This document shows, in pieces, positions 40,900-52,885 of a DNA stretch of 64,000 bases; positions within the stretch are counted from its first letter, which is position 1; each line of letters begins with the position of its first letter. Location of the stretch: positions 15,027,281 to 15,091,280 of the forward strand of contig CM057144.1 of the NCBI GenBank assembly GCA_029964075.1, in the 5' to 3' direction. The notes below the pieces were generated by a model, which was not told the DNA's origin, made no database searches, and was given only the letters and a program-made list of their open reading frames with translations. The position numbers and the translations under genes are program-made. Source of the DNA: Patiria pectinifera (Eukaryota > Echinodermata > Asteroidea > Valvatida > Asterinidae).

Positions 40900-43130
40900 A
40901 ACTAATGGGTTTGTATATGTGAAGGTGATGAAATTGAACTCTGTCAAAATGATCCCATCTGAAAGTGGTAGTTCATCATCATTAGCTTTCCATTGATAGC
41001 TGGAGTGTGCATTTTATATGAATTGGCTACCAAAAGGTCACTTTTTGAAAAGAAATCTTCATCTTCCTCCCCCCGAATTTAAAAAAAATAAAAAATTACA
41101 ACGAAAATGTTGTTCAGAATCTACTGGTGGTTTGCTTGTCTGAACACGTGAGGGTTTCATTTTTTTTATCGGAAGAACAAGAGAAAAGTTAAGCCTGTGA
41201 CCGGCTTCCACATTTTTTAATTGGCAGGATTAATGACATGGATATGTAAATGAGTGGCGAGTTTGCGAGGTTTGACAACAAAAGAGTTTATATTCTACGA
41301 CAAACAATTTACATAATCATCACAATGTACACAGTACACAAGTTTATTTGCAGCACAAATTCACATATTGTCACAGCAATGCCAAAATATCCAAAAAGTA
41401 CATATATTAAGTTAATGAGTTGTTTTGTCTGTTTACCCTGCTACACAGTGGAGGATGTAATCTGAGGACTTTACAAAAAAATGAAAACTCCCGGCAACTT
41501 CATAGACCTAAAACATAATGACGTCACGCTTTGTTTTCACGTGCGCTTTCATATGGAGGTCTGTTGGGGATGAGAGCCAGCAAGTTCCCATAAGAAAATG
41601 CACATGTAAACAAAGTGTGATGCCATTATGTATCAGAACTAAAATCACTGATCATTATCATCTCCATCAATCAACAAACGTTACAAGGTTAATCTCGAAA
41701 TACTTTTTTTTTTCAATAATATTTTTTCAAAAATAAATAAAATCAAACTTTGGATCGATGCGTCATTAAATTTACTGAGACGTTTGGCTGATTTTTGATG
41801 AGTTGATTTTTGGATTGGCATATTAAACTACCTCGCACACAAACAAAGAGTGTTGTTATGTTGCATATTAAAATGCTCATATGGAATTTCCATGTAAAAC
41901 AATAGAAAAATAAAATACAGCAATGCATTAATTAAGCAATGGCAAAAACACACATGTATACTTCACAAAATTAACTTACAAAATGTTTTTTGAATATATA
42001 TACATGTACATGTATTTGAATATTTATTGATAGGCATGAACGATAAATGATACAGATGGGTGATGATAAACTAGTCTAAGTGTTTCAATTTAACACAAAT
42101 ATAAACATACATTTACAAGTGTTTCCTAAAACACAAACACTGGGAAATGGGCATAAAGTCACATCTTTTTGAAACCACTACTTGCAAAGTGACATACATG
42201 TACCTGTATGTACATCAGCTTAAAATTGGATCTTTCCCCGAACAATACATCTATTGGCCAAATTGTCAATTTTGTTTTTTACAGTATGGAATGCCAAACT
42301 TCATTTTAGGTCCAATCATTTAAACACCAACGAAAAAAACCCACCTGGTTTGAAAATTGTATGACATTTAATAACTGGCAAGATTTCATGAAATGAGTTG
42401 TCATTTCAGATGATGAACATCATATCAAAATACAAATGTAATACCTTATTCTGCTAAAAAAAAATGTACAATAATTGGCAACATTTTAGTCAGTATCTGT
42501 AATAATACAGTTATAATTAATGCTCTTATTAAAAGTAAAATGCAGAGGGACGTGTTAAGATGATGTATAAAATAAAATTAATCAATTTTCCCCATTGAGT
42601 CTTCTGGGCCGTAAATTAATTTACTAAAAAACATAAATAAAAAATTACTGCATAATTTTTGAAGATGTTTTACGAATGGTACAGTTATAAATGCAATACT
42701 ACTGTATTTAAAGCAAGCAAACTAAGCTACACAATAAAAAAAAAACAATAGCAAATACTTCATTTTGCATATTTAACACAATTACACACACAAGCAACAA
42801 TTACCACAAAATAAATGTCAAAGTTTAAGACTTTGTCTTTGCTATGTACAAATGTAGTTCATTAAACATTCTCTTTTAGTCCACTGATCAGTAACACTGT
42901 TTATTTTTGTGGACTGCTCCCATGCATAGCACTGGTCTTAAGCATGAATCAATCGTTCAGTTGTTTTCCCGAACTTTTTAAACTTCAAAACATGTACATG
43001 TATTCTATGCAAATGTCTACACAATTAACACTTACACAATAAAACAAGCAAAGTTGTTATCAATTTGGAAAAAGGGTCGCCCAATTATCGCAGATGATCA
43101 CAATTATCAGGGTGCTGGCAACAGAACACT
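40900..43130. other. AT-rich intergenic stretch without recognised features
   Basis: Low GC, many A/T runs and short ACATGTAC words (about 42001-42020, 42195). No frame has family-like content. Nothing else seen. Confidence 0.55.
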
Positions 43131-43135
43131 GTACA

Positions 43136-43414
43136 TTAAAGAGGTTGTGGAATGCTCAAAGACATTTCCGTCATTTTTCGGGTATATGTAGCCTAAGGTG
43201 TGATGAAATAAAAACGACTAACGCTGCCCCCAGCGACGACTTTTACACAAATTGCACGTTCGGGTCGAAACAGGACCTGAAAAACAGCTCTCAAAAGTAC
43301 CGTTTGTACTCATTTCATGACAGACACTATAGTCGTTTTTATTTCATCACACCTTAGGCTACATATACCCGAAAAATGACGGAAATGTCTTCGAGCATTC
43401 CACAATCTCTTTAA
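43136..43414. mobile_element. Foldback MITE with 85-bp near-perfect TIRs and TTAA ends
   Basis: Arms 43136-43220 and 43330-43414 are reverse complements with two mismatches, beginning TTAAAGAG and ending CTCTTTAA, around a 109-bp unique centre. The TTAA at both outer edges fits a piggyBac-type target duplication, though here the TTAA may be part of the arm. The low divergence suggests a recent insertion. Confidence 0.92.
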
Positions 43415-44149
43415 GTGGGTCACAACAGAAATGCATTTTGCTGGCTAGCCCTCAATAATGGACAGTCAAAATGGCTCCGTGCATGCAGAAATATACATGT
43501 AGATGACGCTTTGTGATAACTTTCAAATGCCCCGTTGGGAGGGACACATCGCTTTTGCATTCTGGTTTGTGTGCTAATGGTGTGAAGTACATATACAATG
43601 TATGTACAGTGCCGATCATTGTAAACCTACCACCGGTTAACGGTAACCAATGGTTACCTATAATCCTCCCGATAATCTCGTTGCGTTTGGACGAAAGACC
43701 GCAAAACGGCATGCTTATCCGATTGGTAAACAGTCTGCGGTCAGGCTAAGGTTGTAAACTTCCTGCCTTCGTTCATGGATTCTATAAACAACGTTCCCTC
43801 CTGCAGCAGCCTACACATCGTTTTATTGTTCCAGTACACGCACTTGTGGTTAGATAATGCAGTCGTAAAATCCTTGGGTCAATTATCTGCTATCGTGTAT
43901 CAACTTTTGACCACGATCTTTCCAGCTACAAGAAGGCGTGCTGACCGATGTATGGTGCAAGTACCTCCAAGGCCGCTTATCATCAAAGATATATACAATG
44001 TATAAGTTTTGAAGTTCGCCTGTCAATCATCGTCTCGAAATGGCTTTCCCGACAAGAATATATAGGACACTATTTTATTCCCCGGCTGTAATTGGGGAAC
44101 ATGTATAAAAATGTGCTTGGTCGTTTTTTAAAGTAAAACAACGACAAAC

Positions 44150-44545
44150 ACCTACACGAACTCTCCGTTAAATATCCTGTGGATTTCTGGGAAACATTTA
44201 ATACGAACTATGCTTAGTTTCTTAACAAATAATATCAAGGTAACCAGCATCCCTTGGACCATTAACTGAACGTCAAAGAATATTTTTAATATATATTCTA
44301 GACAAATTTGTCTGGTCCTCTCGATTTTTGAAACAAAACAATTCCCTACATCCCAGCCCATTAAATTCTGAACTCCTCGTTAAATCCTGCGAATTCGTGA
44401 TTTTATTTAATATGAATTGTTCTCAAGTTTTTCTTATTTTTAAAGGAATAAGGGTCAAGATTACCAACAGCCCTTGGTCTTTTAATCGAACAATCAAATA
44501 TATTCTAAAGTACATTCTAGAGTATCATTAAAACAAAATAATAGG
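44150..44545. repeat. Two degenerate copies of a ~200-bp repeat
   Basis: Near 44160-44300 and 44365-44525. Shared words: TTAAATCCTG(T/C)G(A/G)ATT, TA(C/T)GAA(C/T)TATGCTTAG, AAGGTAACCAGCATCCCTTGG or AAGATTACCAACAGCCCTTGG, and ATATTCTAGA. Further copies lie at 45020-45155 and 49260-49435. Old, with many indels. Confidence 0.7.
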
Positions 44546-44609
44546 CCGTGCGCTGTTGTTGTTGTAATGTTCTTTTTTAATAAACGAAGAAAATCGTCAT
44601 TCCCATTTA

Positions 44610-44700
44610 GGCCAAAATATTTCTGCTTCTGATTACATGCTTTTCCAAAATAGGGTCGGTCGGTCGGAATATTTTTTTTTGCCATTTTTTTTAATGCTGA
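44610..44700. mobile_element. MITE family C, solo end
   Basis: TAGGCCAAAATATTTCTGCTTCTGATTACATG, then a GGTCGG run. It matches one terminus of the family at 45890-46127; the other end is absent. Confidence 0.65.
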
Positions 44701-45019
44701 TTGAATGGGGTATTCAATTATATGCGGAGTTTTAGACTGAACTTTTTCCATTGCACTACGAAAGCTATACAAAAAATGCCACAAAAAGTTAACGCTAGTC
44801 AAGACTGGAAACTGGCCAAAACTCAGTAATTCATGAGTGAATGCATGTGTGGCCAGCGGGCGACAGACCTCGTTTTTACTGTGGACAATTTTGGGGAAAC
44901 ACGCTGGATCGTATCACTCCAAGTACGAGTAGTGCCATCTCAAAATGAACGCTTGAACACGGAAAATACATACACAGACAAGAGAGATCAAGCTCTGTGA
45001 ATAAACTTGCAAAAATGTT

Positions 45020-46127
45020 CCTTCTCCTGGGGAAACGTAAATACGAATTATGCTTATGTTTTTTTTTATTTTAAAGGAATAAGATCAAAATTATCAACAG
45101 CCCTTGGACTTTTATATTGAACGTCAAAATACATTCTAGAGTAACATCTAGCCTTCACGGAATAATGTAGGCATAGTGGGGTGGGGTGGGGTTTTTTTGG
45201 GGGGGGGGGCGATGGGGGGTTTAAATGAAGAATAAAGTCTTGCCCCGAAATAAACACATGGAGGGCCCTGCATTTAATGAATTATTTTGGGACTTGGAAT
45301 ATCCCTACCCGACTCGTTATTTTCTCATGTGCATATTCACAAAAGGGGCCCGTGTGAAATTTCAGTTTACCTCATTTTCTGTTTGAAGTTTTTATGGTCT
45401 TTGAAAAATGCCCAAGTAAAATCTTTGAAAAAACCTTCCTAGCAGAATGATTGATGGCCGCATTGTTCAAATTGATACAATACATCTGTTGCTCGTTATA
45501 TACAAAGGATCAGTTTGGCATCAGCTAAAGGCGCCGCCGAACTTTGAGGACGGTGTCCCATGAACAGTCTCAGCCAATTAAATGAGCCGGTCCCGGCAAA
45601 TAAATACGCCATTGGTTGCTTTCTTCACGGACTATTTATGCTTTCATGAATATGACGCGCCTTCCGCACTCAAACGGATATTGATGGCCAATGGCTGGAA
45701 TTCCTTGCTAGGCTGAGCCGCAGGTGCAGCAAAACTGTCACATTCCAACCTGGTTGCCTAGAGATACTGTTGCTAGGGAGGCTCCCCTGTGATGTCCCAG
45801 ACTGCCGGTTGCGTAGCCAGAAAATCTTGCATGTGAGAGAGGGTGTGACTATTTTCTCGAATGCTGACGCTTTGGGGACATTTGTGAAGGCAACAAACCA
45901 AAAAGTTCTGCTTCCGATTATTTTTTCATGGCGTTCAAAAATATGGTAGGTATGGTAGGTAGGGAATGTATTTTTAATTTTTTTTGACATTTTTTGGGTA
46001 GGATCATTATGGAGACGTATGCGTCACAAGGTAGACATTGATGGTATCGGGTGTTTTGTTCTCATTTTCCCATAAAAAATAGGGTAGGTAGGGAACCGGA
46101 AGCAGAACTTTCTTTTGGCCTAAGATG
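45020..46127. repeat. Directly repeated segment, copy 1 (well-conserved core 45528-46127)
   Basis: Matches 49310-50366 in the same orientation. The outer part (45020-45520) is diverged with indels, and carries a G-rich insertion at 45178-45215. The core, from AAAGGCGCCGCCGAACTTTG on, is nearly identical; only three differences are seen over about 240 bp from 45661. The core holds three CCAAT/ATTGG boxes, a TATTTATGC and a short plus-strand open stretch from DIDGQWLEF, but lacks the ATG present in copy 2. It ends in a MITE C copy. Confidence 0.9.
45890..46127. mobile_element. MITE family C, complete copy 1
   Basis: Ends AGTTCTGCTTCCGATTATTTTTTCATGG and inverted GGAACCGGAAGCAGAACTTTC followed by TTTTGGCCTA. 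The interior has GGTAGGTAGGGAA-type repeats. The same insertion is present in copy 2, so it pre-dates the segment duplication. Confidence 0.85.
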
Positions 46128-49100
46128 CGGCTTCTATGTCGTTTAATAATTGTTTAAAGATATATGAAATATGTGGGGTTGTCGATTTGTCGCTGTAAAC
46201 AACGGAGATCATGTTCCATGCCGCTCATAACAAAATGCATTTTTCTGGGACACCTCCGAGTCGAAAGACCGGAAGAGGTGATTCGTGGCCAGAAAATTAC
46301 TGTTCCAGCGGTAAATCTTTAATGGAAAAGTGCTTTATATTCCCCCCCCCCCCCCCACCAGATCGAGAAACCAGTACAGTACAAAGCCATTAAGAATGGA
46401 GACTGTGTGATACCTAATTAAAATGATTGGACAACTACCAATGTCCGGCAGTTTCGCAACGAGACAGACATTCGCCCATCACTGGGCCTGGTGCACGGGA
46501 TCAGATGTACATGTACATGTACATGTACGTACGTGCGGCTGTAAAGCACTACCGCTGCTACGTTCCCATAGCCTACACTGCAGCCAACACACGGGCGAAC
46601 TAGCGCTGTCTCCCAAATGGGAGACTGTACCCCAATCGGGGGACAAACCTTTTGAGTCTGGCTGCCCGACTTATTACATGATTTTCATTAGGGCCCGTTT
46701 TTGTGTTGTTTTCCTGTCATGCAGTGTTCCTTTTTTTGAGGGTATTTTTTTTTATTATTGTTTAATCAAAGTTTAATCGGTTTTTTTATATGCTTAGAGT
46801 TGCAGATAATGTTGTGCTGATGCTTGTGTTTTGATATGGATGTTTGGTAAGTACATACATGTAGTTGACTTGAGTTATAACACAATATCTGGAATTCATT
46901 TAGATTGAGAATTTAGCATGTCCAATTCTCTGGACTCAATCCATGCGCATGGCATGGGTTTTTTTTCGGCCTTATATTTTGTTTTTTAATTCAAGAAATT
47001 TCCAGGTGAATGAGCAAAGGCCTTATTCATGAGTCGGTCATATTAAACAGAAAGCGAGGCCGAGGTGAACTCTTCACTTTTGGCAATTGAGAGTTTAAAT
47101 GAAATAAATGAAGTAGACTAGGTTCATGAAAAATTAATACCGATTAATTAGGTGTCCGGGTTGAATAAGACTCTTCATTTTTTTCTCTTGGCTTTATAAA
47201 ATGTATTATAATATATCGTTTGTCAAGATTTACCTTTTGTCTTTTCTATTTTAGGATTGCAAACCTTTCTACGGGATCTCCCTTGATGCCAACATTAAAA
47301 TTTGGCCATCAACGTTAAAGCTTTTGGCCAGTGTTTGGTCTTAAGAGGAAATACTTATTTTAATCTGCTGCTGAGGACAGTGTAAATTTTTAAAAGAATT
47401 ACATTTAAGTGATCAATAATTAATATCAGTATTTTTATCAGAATTGAATTCCTAAACGGCTCCGAAATGCTTTAAATACAAAGTACTTTATCCAAACAAC
47501 CTTTTACATGAAACAAATGTTACAGGATAAGTGGCGGTCATTACAAGTGTACATTTTCATTATCGTAATTTCAAAAGTTTAACAATTCTAGCCTATTGGT
47601 TGCAATCACAAACCAGGAGTAAATACTAAACAGAAATCTGCACAAAAGGTTGAATAAGAGAAATTATGTCAATTACAAAGGGTAGCACAGCTTTCAATTT
47701 TCTAGCCATTATGATGCACCTATCATCAGTGTCCCCCAAAAATTGAACAACTTTCCACGAACTATTTGACAGCAACGCGTTCAAGGAGTGGAATCAAGCG
47801 TGATCGTGACGACACCCAATCCTCCCTTCCTTGTATCCTCACTCACATCCTGGCGTTTGTTCAATTCACTATGAATAATGTACAGCGAATTGAATTTTTT
47901 TAAATTAAAAAATCTCATGTTTTGTATCACTAAAAAGAGAATTACACAAAATCAATGACGTTTGAATCAGCATCATAGATGTTTGCATTTTGGAGAAACA
48001 ACAACCTATATGGCCAAATTCTGAGTTTCAATTTTGTATGATGTAGGCCTACATTTACTTTTAGCATGTTTTATAAATCTTATTTTCGAAACATATCGAA
48101 GTGTTTGATATCATAGGAATCCCCATCAAATAAACAATAAGTTGATTTTTGAATCAGGTTTTGACCACTCATAACAAAAAAGTTACGATTTTTTCCCGGA
48201 GGCTTCGCACTGTCCAGGCGCGCGCCGAGCAAACACCGCGATGAGACCAGACAATATCAGATGGCCCGCCGTTACGCACGGGCAAAGTATAGTTCCGATC
48301 CTGCTCCACACAACGCAGCAACACGGAGCAATGTTTCCACTCACCGTTACCACGTGCGAGACAACGTCTGGCAACGGCCGATTCCGCTCCACAGAACGCA
48401 TCAACTCGGAACGTGCGCACACGCGTTATTACTGTTACCGCCTGCCAGACTACACGTAAGTCTGGCACCAATGCCATCCGCATAAAACAACATGTAGTAG
48501 TAGATTAGTCTGGTTGCAGTGTTACATAGTGAGCTTCGCCGTTGTACAAATTTCTCTCGTATCGCCTCTGTACCCCGACCTTTATAAATGCTTTGCAGAA
48601 TAAAGGTGCGGAGGGATTTTAATCCTTTCTTTTTGTACCACTGTTTTAATAAAAGTCTGAGCTTTCTGGGTACGAGAATACTAGTCTGTGCCCTTTTTAT
48701 TTATAATTTTGATAAAAATGTTTGGCGCAATTGGTCGATATGGAAAGCGCGAGTTGAGAATTCGTTTTTTTCCCATCCAAATGAACGCAAAGTTCTGCAT
48801 TGTTTTTAATAATGGGGGTGTATTTTTCTTGTATCAGGATACCTTTTATATTTTTAGAGTCATGTTGATACTCATTAGCACGGATTGAAATTGACTAATT
48901 TTGCGTGGTTACATTTACGGCCCAAAACTGGACTCCCTACTACATAGCTTTATAAACGGAACTCGGTCTTTGTCCATCGCATCCACGTAATGGGGCATTT
49001 TATGGCTCAACGGCGCGCCGCGGCCCGCCTCGTGCGTGGACCAAAACTTCTCCACTGACCTCGCTCATTAACATAACAATGGGACAAGCACAATAGCGAA

Positions 49101-49259
49101 AGTTAATGAGCTGATGTCTGGTCTGAGCGCCGCGCAGCGCCGAGGGTAGAGAGAAAATAAACAGCTGGGAAATAAGCGCCGCACTGCGCCGCGGCGGCTC
49201 GCGTCGCGCCCAGTAAAATGTATTTGCCTTCTACAATTTGTCTGATTTCCCCACATCTT
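46128..49259. other. Intergenic stretch; two small CpG-rich islands
   Basis: Mostly AT-rich. CpG-rich patches occur at 48190-48470 (ending in a CACGTAAGT donor-like word on the plus strand) and 48990-49215 (GCGCGCCGCGGCCCGCC and GCCGCACTGCGCCGCGG). Either could be a promoter, a first exon of a non-coding RNA or a foreign repeat. No frame is recognisable. An ACATGTAC microsatellite lies at 46504-46530. Confidence 0.4.
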
Positions 49260-49309
49260 AGCCCATTAAATTCTGAACTGTCAGTTCAATCTCCTGTGAA
49301 TTCCTGGGG

Positions 49310-50366
49310 AAAATTTTATACGAATTATGCTTAGTTTTTATTATTTTTAAAGGAATAAAATCAAGATTATCAACAGCCCTTGAACTTTTATTAATACTGA
49401 ACGTGAAAAATATATTCTAGAGTAACATCTACACAAAATAATGTAGGCAATGTTATGGGTTTTTTTTAAACGAAGAATAATATCAAAAGACATGGAGGTC
49501 TCTCTGCATTTAATGACTCATTTTGGGACTTGGAATATCCCTATCCGACTCGTTATTTTGCCATGTGCATATTCACAAAACCGGCCTGGGTGAAATTTCA
49601 GTTTCCCTCATTTTTTTTCCAAAGTTTTCATGGCCTTTGAAAAAATGCCCAGATAAAATATAACAAAAAAAACCTTCCCCGCAGAATGATTGATAGCCGC
49701 ATTGTTCAAATTGATACAACACATATTCGTTGTTGTTACAAAGATCTATTTGGCATCATTTAAAAGGCGCCGCCGAACTTTGAGGACGGTGTCTGATGAA
49801 CAGTCTCAGCCAATTAAATGAGCCGGTCCCGGCAAATAAATACGCCATTGGTTGCTTTCTTCACGGACCATTTATGCTTTCATGAATATGACACGCCTTC
49901 CACACTCAAATGGATATTGATGGCCAATGGCTGGAATTCCTTGCTAGGCTGAGCCGCAGGTGCAGCAAAACTGTCACATTCCAACCTGGTTGCCTAGAGA
50001 CACTGTTGCTAGGGAGGCTCCCCTGTGATGTCCCAGACTGCCGGTTGCGTAGCCAGAAAATCTTGCATGTGAGAGAGGGTGTGACTATTTTCTCGAATGC
50101 TGACGCTTTGGGGACATTTGTGAAGGCAACAAACCAAAAAGTTCTGCTTCCGATTATTTTTTCATGGCGTTCAAAAATATGGTAGGTATGGTAGGTAGGG
50201 AATGTATTTTTAATTTTTTTTGACATTTTTTTGGGTAGGATCATTATGGAGACGTATGCGTCACAAGGTAGACATTGATGGTATCGGGTGTTTTGTTCTC
50301 ATTTTCCCATAAAAAAAATAGGGTAGGTAGGGAACCGGAAGCAGAACTTTCTTTTGGCCTAAGATG
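49310..50366. repeat. Directly repeated segment, copy 2 (well-conserved core 49767-50366)
   Basis: Partner of 45020-46127, about 4.24 kb away. Here the stretch has an ATG: MDIDGQWLEFLARLSRR begins at 49910 on the plus strand and stays open for about 70 residues to ADALGTF, where TTT/GTGAAG could be a donor. It is not a protein I recognise. CCAAT-like boxes and a TATTTATGC-like element (here CCATTTATGC) lie just upstream. It could be a duplicated first exon with its promoter, or a non-coding repeat. Confidence 0.85.
50135..50366. mobile_element. MITE family C, complete copy 2
   Basis: Same ends and interior as 45890-46127, and the same position relative to the duplicated core. Confidence 0.85.
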
Positions 50367-51105
50367 CGGTTTCGTTTAATATTTTTTTTAAAGATAATCT
50401 GACCTTGAACGTTACGTACAAAATACAAATAAACGATCTTCCTCAGGCCTGGAAAATGTCTTTCTTGAAGTGACATTTTTGAAGTGACAGTGACACTATA
50501 TTTGACAACACAAGCAGAAGATTGAGTTCTTCTTTATTTGTATTTCGCCTCTGGAAATGTTTTTTTCCCTAACATTTTCGTATCCCCCCCCCCAAAAAAA
50601 TACCCAGGCGGCCTCTCAAAGAAAGAAGCCTGATCCCCCCCCCAGCATGATACTATATAGGTCGTTTTTTAGACCGCTCTATGGATACGTACGTACTATA
50701 CAGTCTATACTGTAGAACGTTTTCGTGAAATGTTCTGAAAACCGGTATCCACTCATCATACTCATACTGTAGTGTAGCGGCCTGTTGGTACACGTATGAG
50801 TGCAGAATGACTCAAGGTAACAATGTTATTATCTCGCAGTGTTTGCTAAGGATTAAGCGCAGATAAGAAGCGTTCGCCGACCTCATAAAAACGAACTACC
50901 GCCACGAGATCTGCCTGTGGTTGATTGGTAAACAAAACAACGTGTACTGCAGCAATATAACGATGTCAACTGGCCGCTTGACCGCAGGATCGTTTGTGGT
51001 TTTTTAATCCCCGATAATCTGCCTTCCGTAGTGGGCAGAGCTGATACCCCATTGACGAAGAACGTATTTACCGTTTATCAGGAATTGTTTACTGTGATCG
51101 GTACT

Positions 51106-51253
51106 GTATAAGTGATGAAAACAAAAGTTCAAGCAGTGCTCACCGGGAATTATTCTGGCTGAATTTTCGGCCCCGCTGGGCCTTCATCGGAGCTATGAAG
51201 CCAGAATAATTCCCGGTGAGCACTGCTTTAACTTTCGTTTTCATCACTTATAC
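51106..51253. mobile_element. Foldback element with ~54-bp arms
   Basis: GTATAAGTGATGAAAAC ... CACCGGGAATTATTCTGGCT on the left is mirrored by AGCCAGAATAATTCCCGGTG ... GTTTTCATCACTTATAC on the right, with a GC-rich 38-bp loop. Few arm mismatches. No coding capacity. Confidence 0.9.
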
Positions 51254-51431
51254 TTTTCTTCAGTGCTACGCAGTTCCGCTTCATTTTTTACAATGTATAT
51301 ATACGTACGTCTTATTCATTCTGAATGTGCACGAATTTGAAGTATCTTTGCGTGGGCATCAGGTGTCATCGGCAATGCCTTCGAAGGTAGTTTGAGGCTG
51401 CTGAACTAGTCTCATTGACTTTATGTCATCT

Positions 51432-51806
51432 TTAGGCCAAAAAAAAAAAAGTCTCCGATTTCTGGTATGCGCGCGCGTCGCCGTAGCCATGCGCGTCGGC
51501 AAAATGAAAAAGTTTTTTTTCAATGAAAGATGATGTCTCAAAACCGCCAAACTCACTGGTTTGACTGGAATCCTGCTGCTGCACAATTTTAACGTGATTT
51601 TAGATTGCATTATGGTCGAGAATAAGCTTTATGTGGCCTCTCTGGACTCCCATATATTTGCACTAAGTTTAGTCGGGCACCATTTGCAGTCATCAGCCGA
51701 CATTTGAAGCAAACAAATCAGGTAAAAAAAAAAAAAAGCTGCGTCGCCGCACCACTTTTTGGGCAAGCTCCATACCAGAAACCGGAGACTTTTTTTGTGG
51801 CTTATT
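51432..51806. mobile_element. MITE family B, complete copy in opposite orientation
   Basis: Reverse complement of the 40472-40870 copy over almost its full length, with the same GC-rich subterminal blocks and central TAGTCGGGCACCATTTGCAG. Confidence 0.9.
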
Positions 51807-52133
51807 TAGGTGTATATAAATAGCTTTGTGTTTAACATAATGGACAGCAGAAGACAAGGAGGATGTTGACATTATGTTGTTACATTCTTCTGTCAAAGGT
51901 TCAAGCACAGGTTGGACTGGACCAATAATAGAAAAATATATAAATACTTTGTACTGCTTGGTTTTTTCCAAGATGGACAGTCAACAGTGGCTGAAATAGA
52001 CAGGTAGCCAAAAGCACCAGTTGAAACATGAAACAGCTAACAGTAAATTACCCCCCCCCCTCCAAAAAAAATGCATACATACGTACATTTACACAGACAT
52101 TATGTGAGTGTTGGAGACTTATGCAGTCAGGAA

Positions 52134-52200
52134 AATGTTGCAATTAACATCATTATTTTGAGTAGTAACTACTCAAAATAATGATGTTAATTGCAACATT
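52134..52200. repeat. Perfect 67-bp palindrome (33-bp arms, one-base centre)
   Basis: AATGTTGCAATTAACATCAT ... GAGTAGT, one A, then ACTACTC ... ATGATGTTAATTGCAACATT with no mismatch. Flanking sequence is unrelated on the two sides. A perfect arm with almost no loop is either very recent or under strong correction. Confidence 0.95.
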
Positions 52201-52475
52201 AAACTAGTTATTTAGACACAATATCAACATTTATCTTCAAGTAAACTTGAATCCTCGATCCCGATTGGTCGATCCATGGCAACAAGCTGTGCTACATATA
52301 ACCATGTAGCACGGCCACGGTCCATACCGCACTCCGCGTATAGCGCTATTCCAAGATGTGCGCGCCATTCCGTACAAACACGCACGTGTAATAGGATTAC
52401 CGCTGAAAGGTTTGTGTACAACGTGCGTGTTCCATCTTTTTAGTGCGTCAAGTTTGCTTGCAGATAAATTCGTTA

Positions 52476-52582
52476 TCACGCTCGCGCTCATGGAACACAG
52501 AAAATGTAGTGCGTCTGTGCCCCACATACCACTCGGCCAAACACAGACGCACTACATTATTCCGTGTTCCACTCGCGCTCGC
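52476..52582. repeat. Inverted repeat, ~35-bp arms
   Basis: TGTAGTGCGTCTGTG and CACAGACGCACTACA are perfect inner arms; GGAACACAGAA and TTCCGTGTTCC extend them with mismatches; CGCTCGCGCTC on the left and CTCGCGCTCGC on the right flank as direct, not inverted, repeats. The loop is about 22 bp. Confidence 0.8.
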
Positions 52583-52885
52583 AGGATAAATTATATAATA
52601 TTGTCACTGTTCATCTCATGCACATGCATTCAATGTATGTACATTGTATGTGTATGCAGGCATCGTAAACAATTGCACATTCCGGTACACTGTAAATGTA
52701 CATGAATGTAATTGGCAAAATATTCCAACTTAAAGTCTCCAATACTCCCATCCCTTTTTATGATGGCTACTAGTACGTACATACCGGGTAGTAAACTTAT
52801 AGTTCTACTCAAGTCCTCACAAGTTTATCACAAATCACAAGGCTTACATTATTTGTCACGGTTAGTCCCTGGTATCTGTGTCCTT

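Noticed and set aside
43513-44005. Two plus-strand frames (78 and 76 codons) next to each other
   Set aside because: No family resemblance, no splice logic and composition like the surroundings.
45670-50244. 106- and 112-codon minus-strand frames (starting MSKKIKNTF / MILPKKMSKK) in the duplicated cores
   Set aside because: They begin inside the MITE C sequence and run across its border into the core, so a real gene is unlikely.
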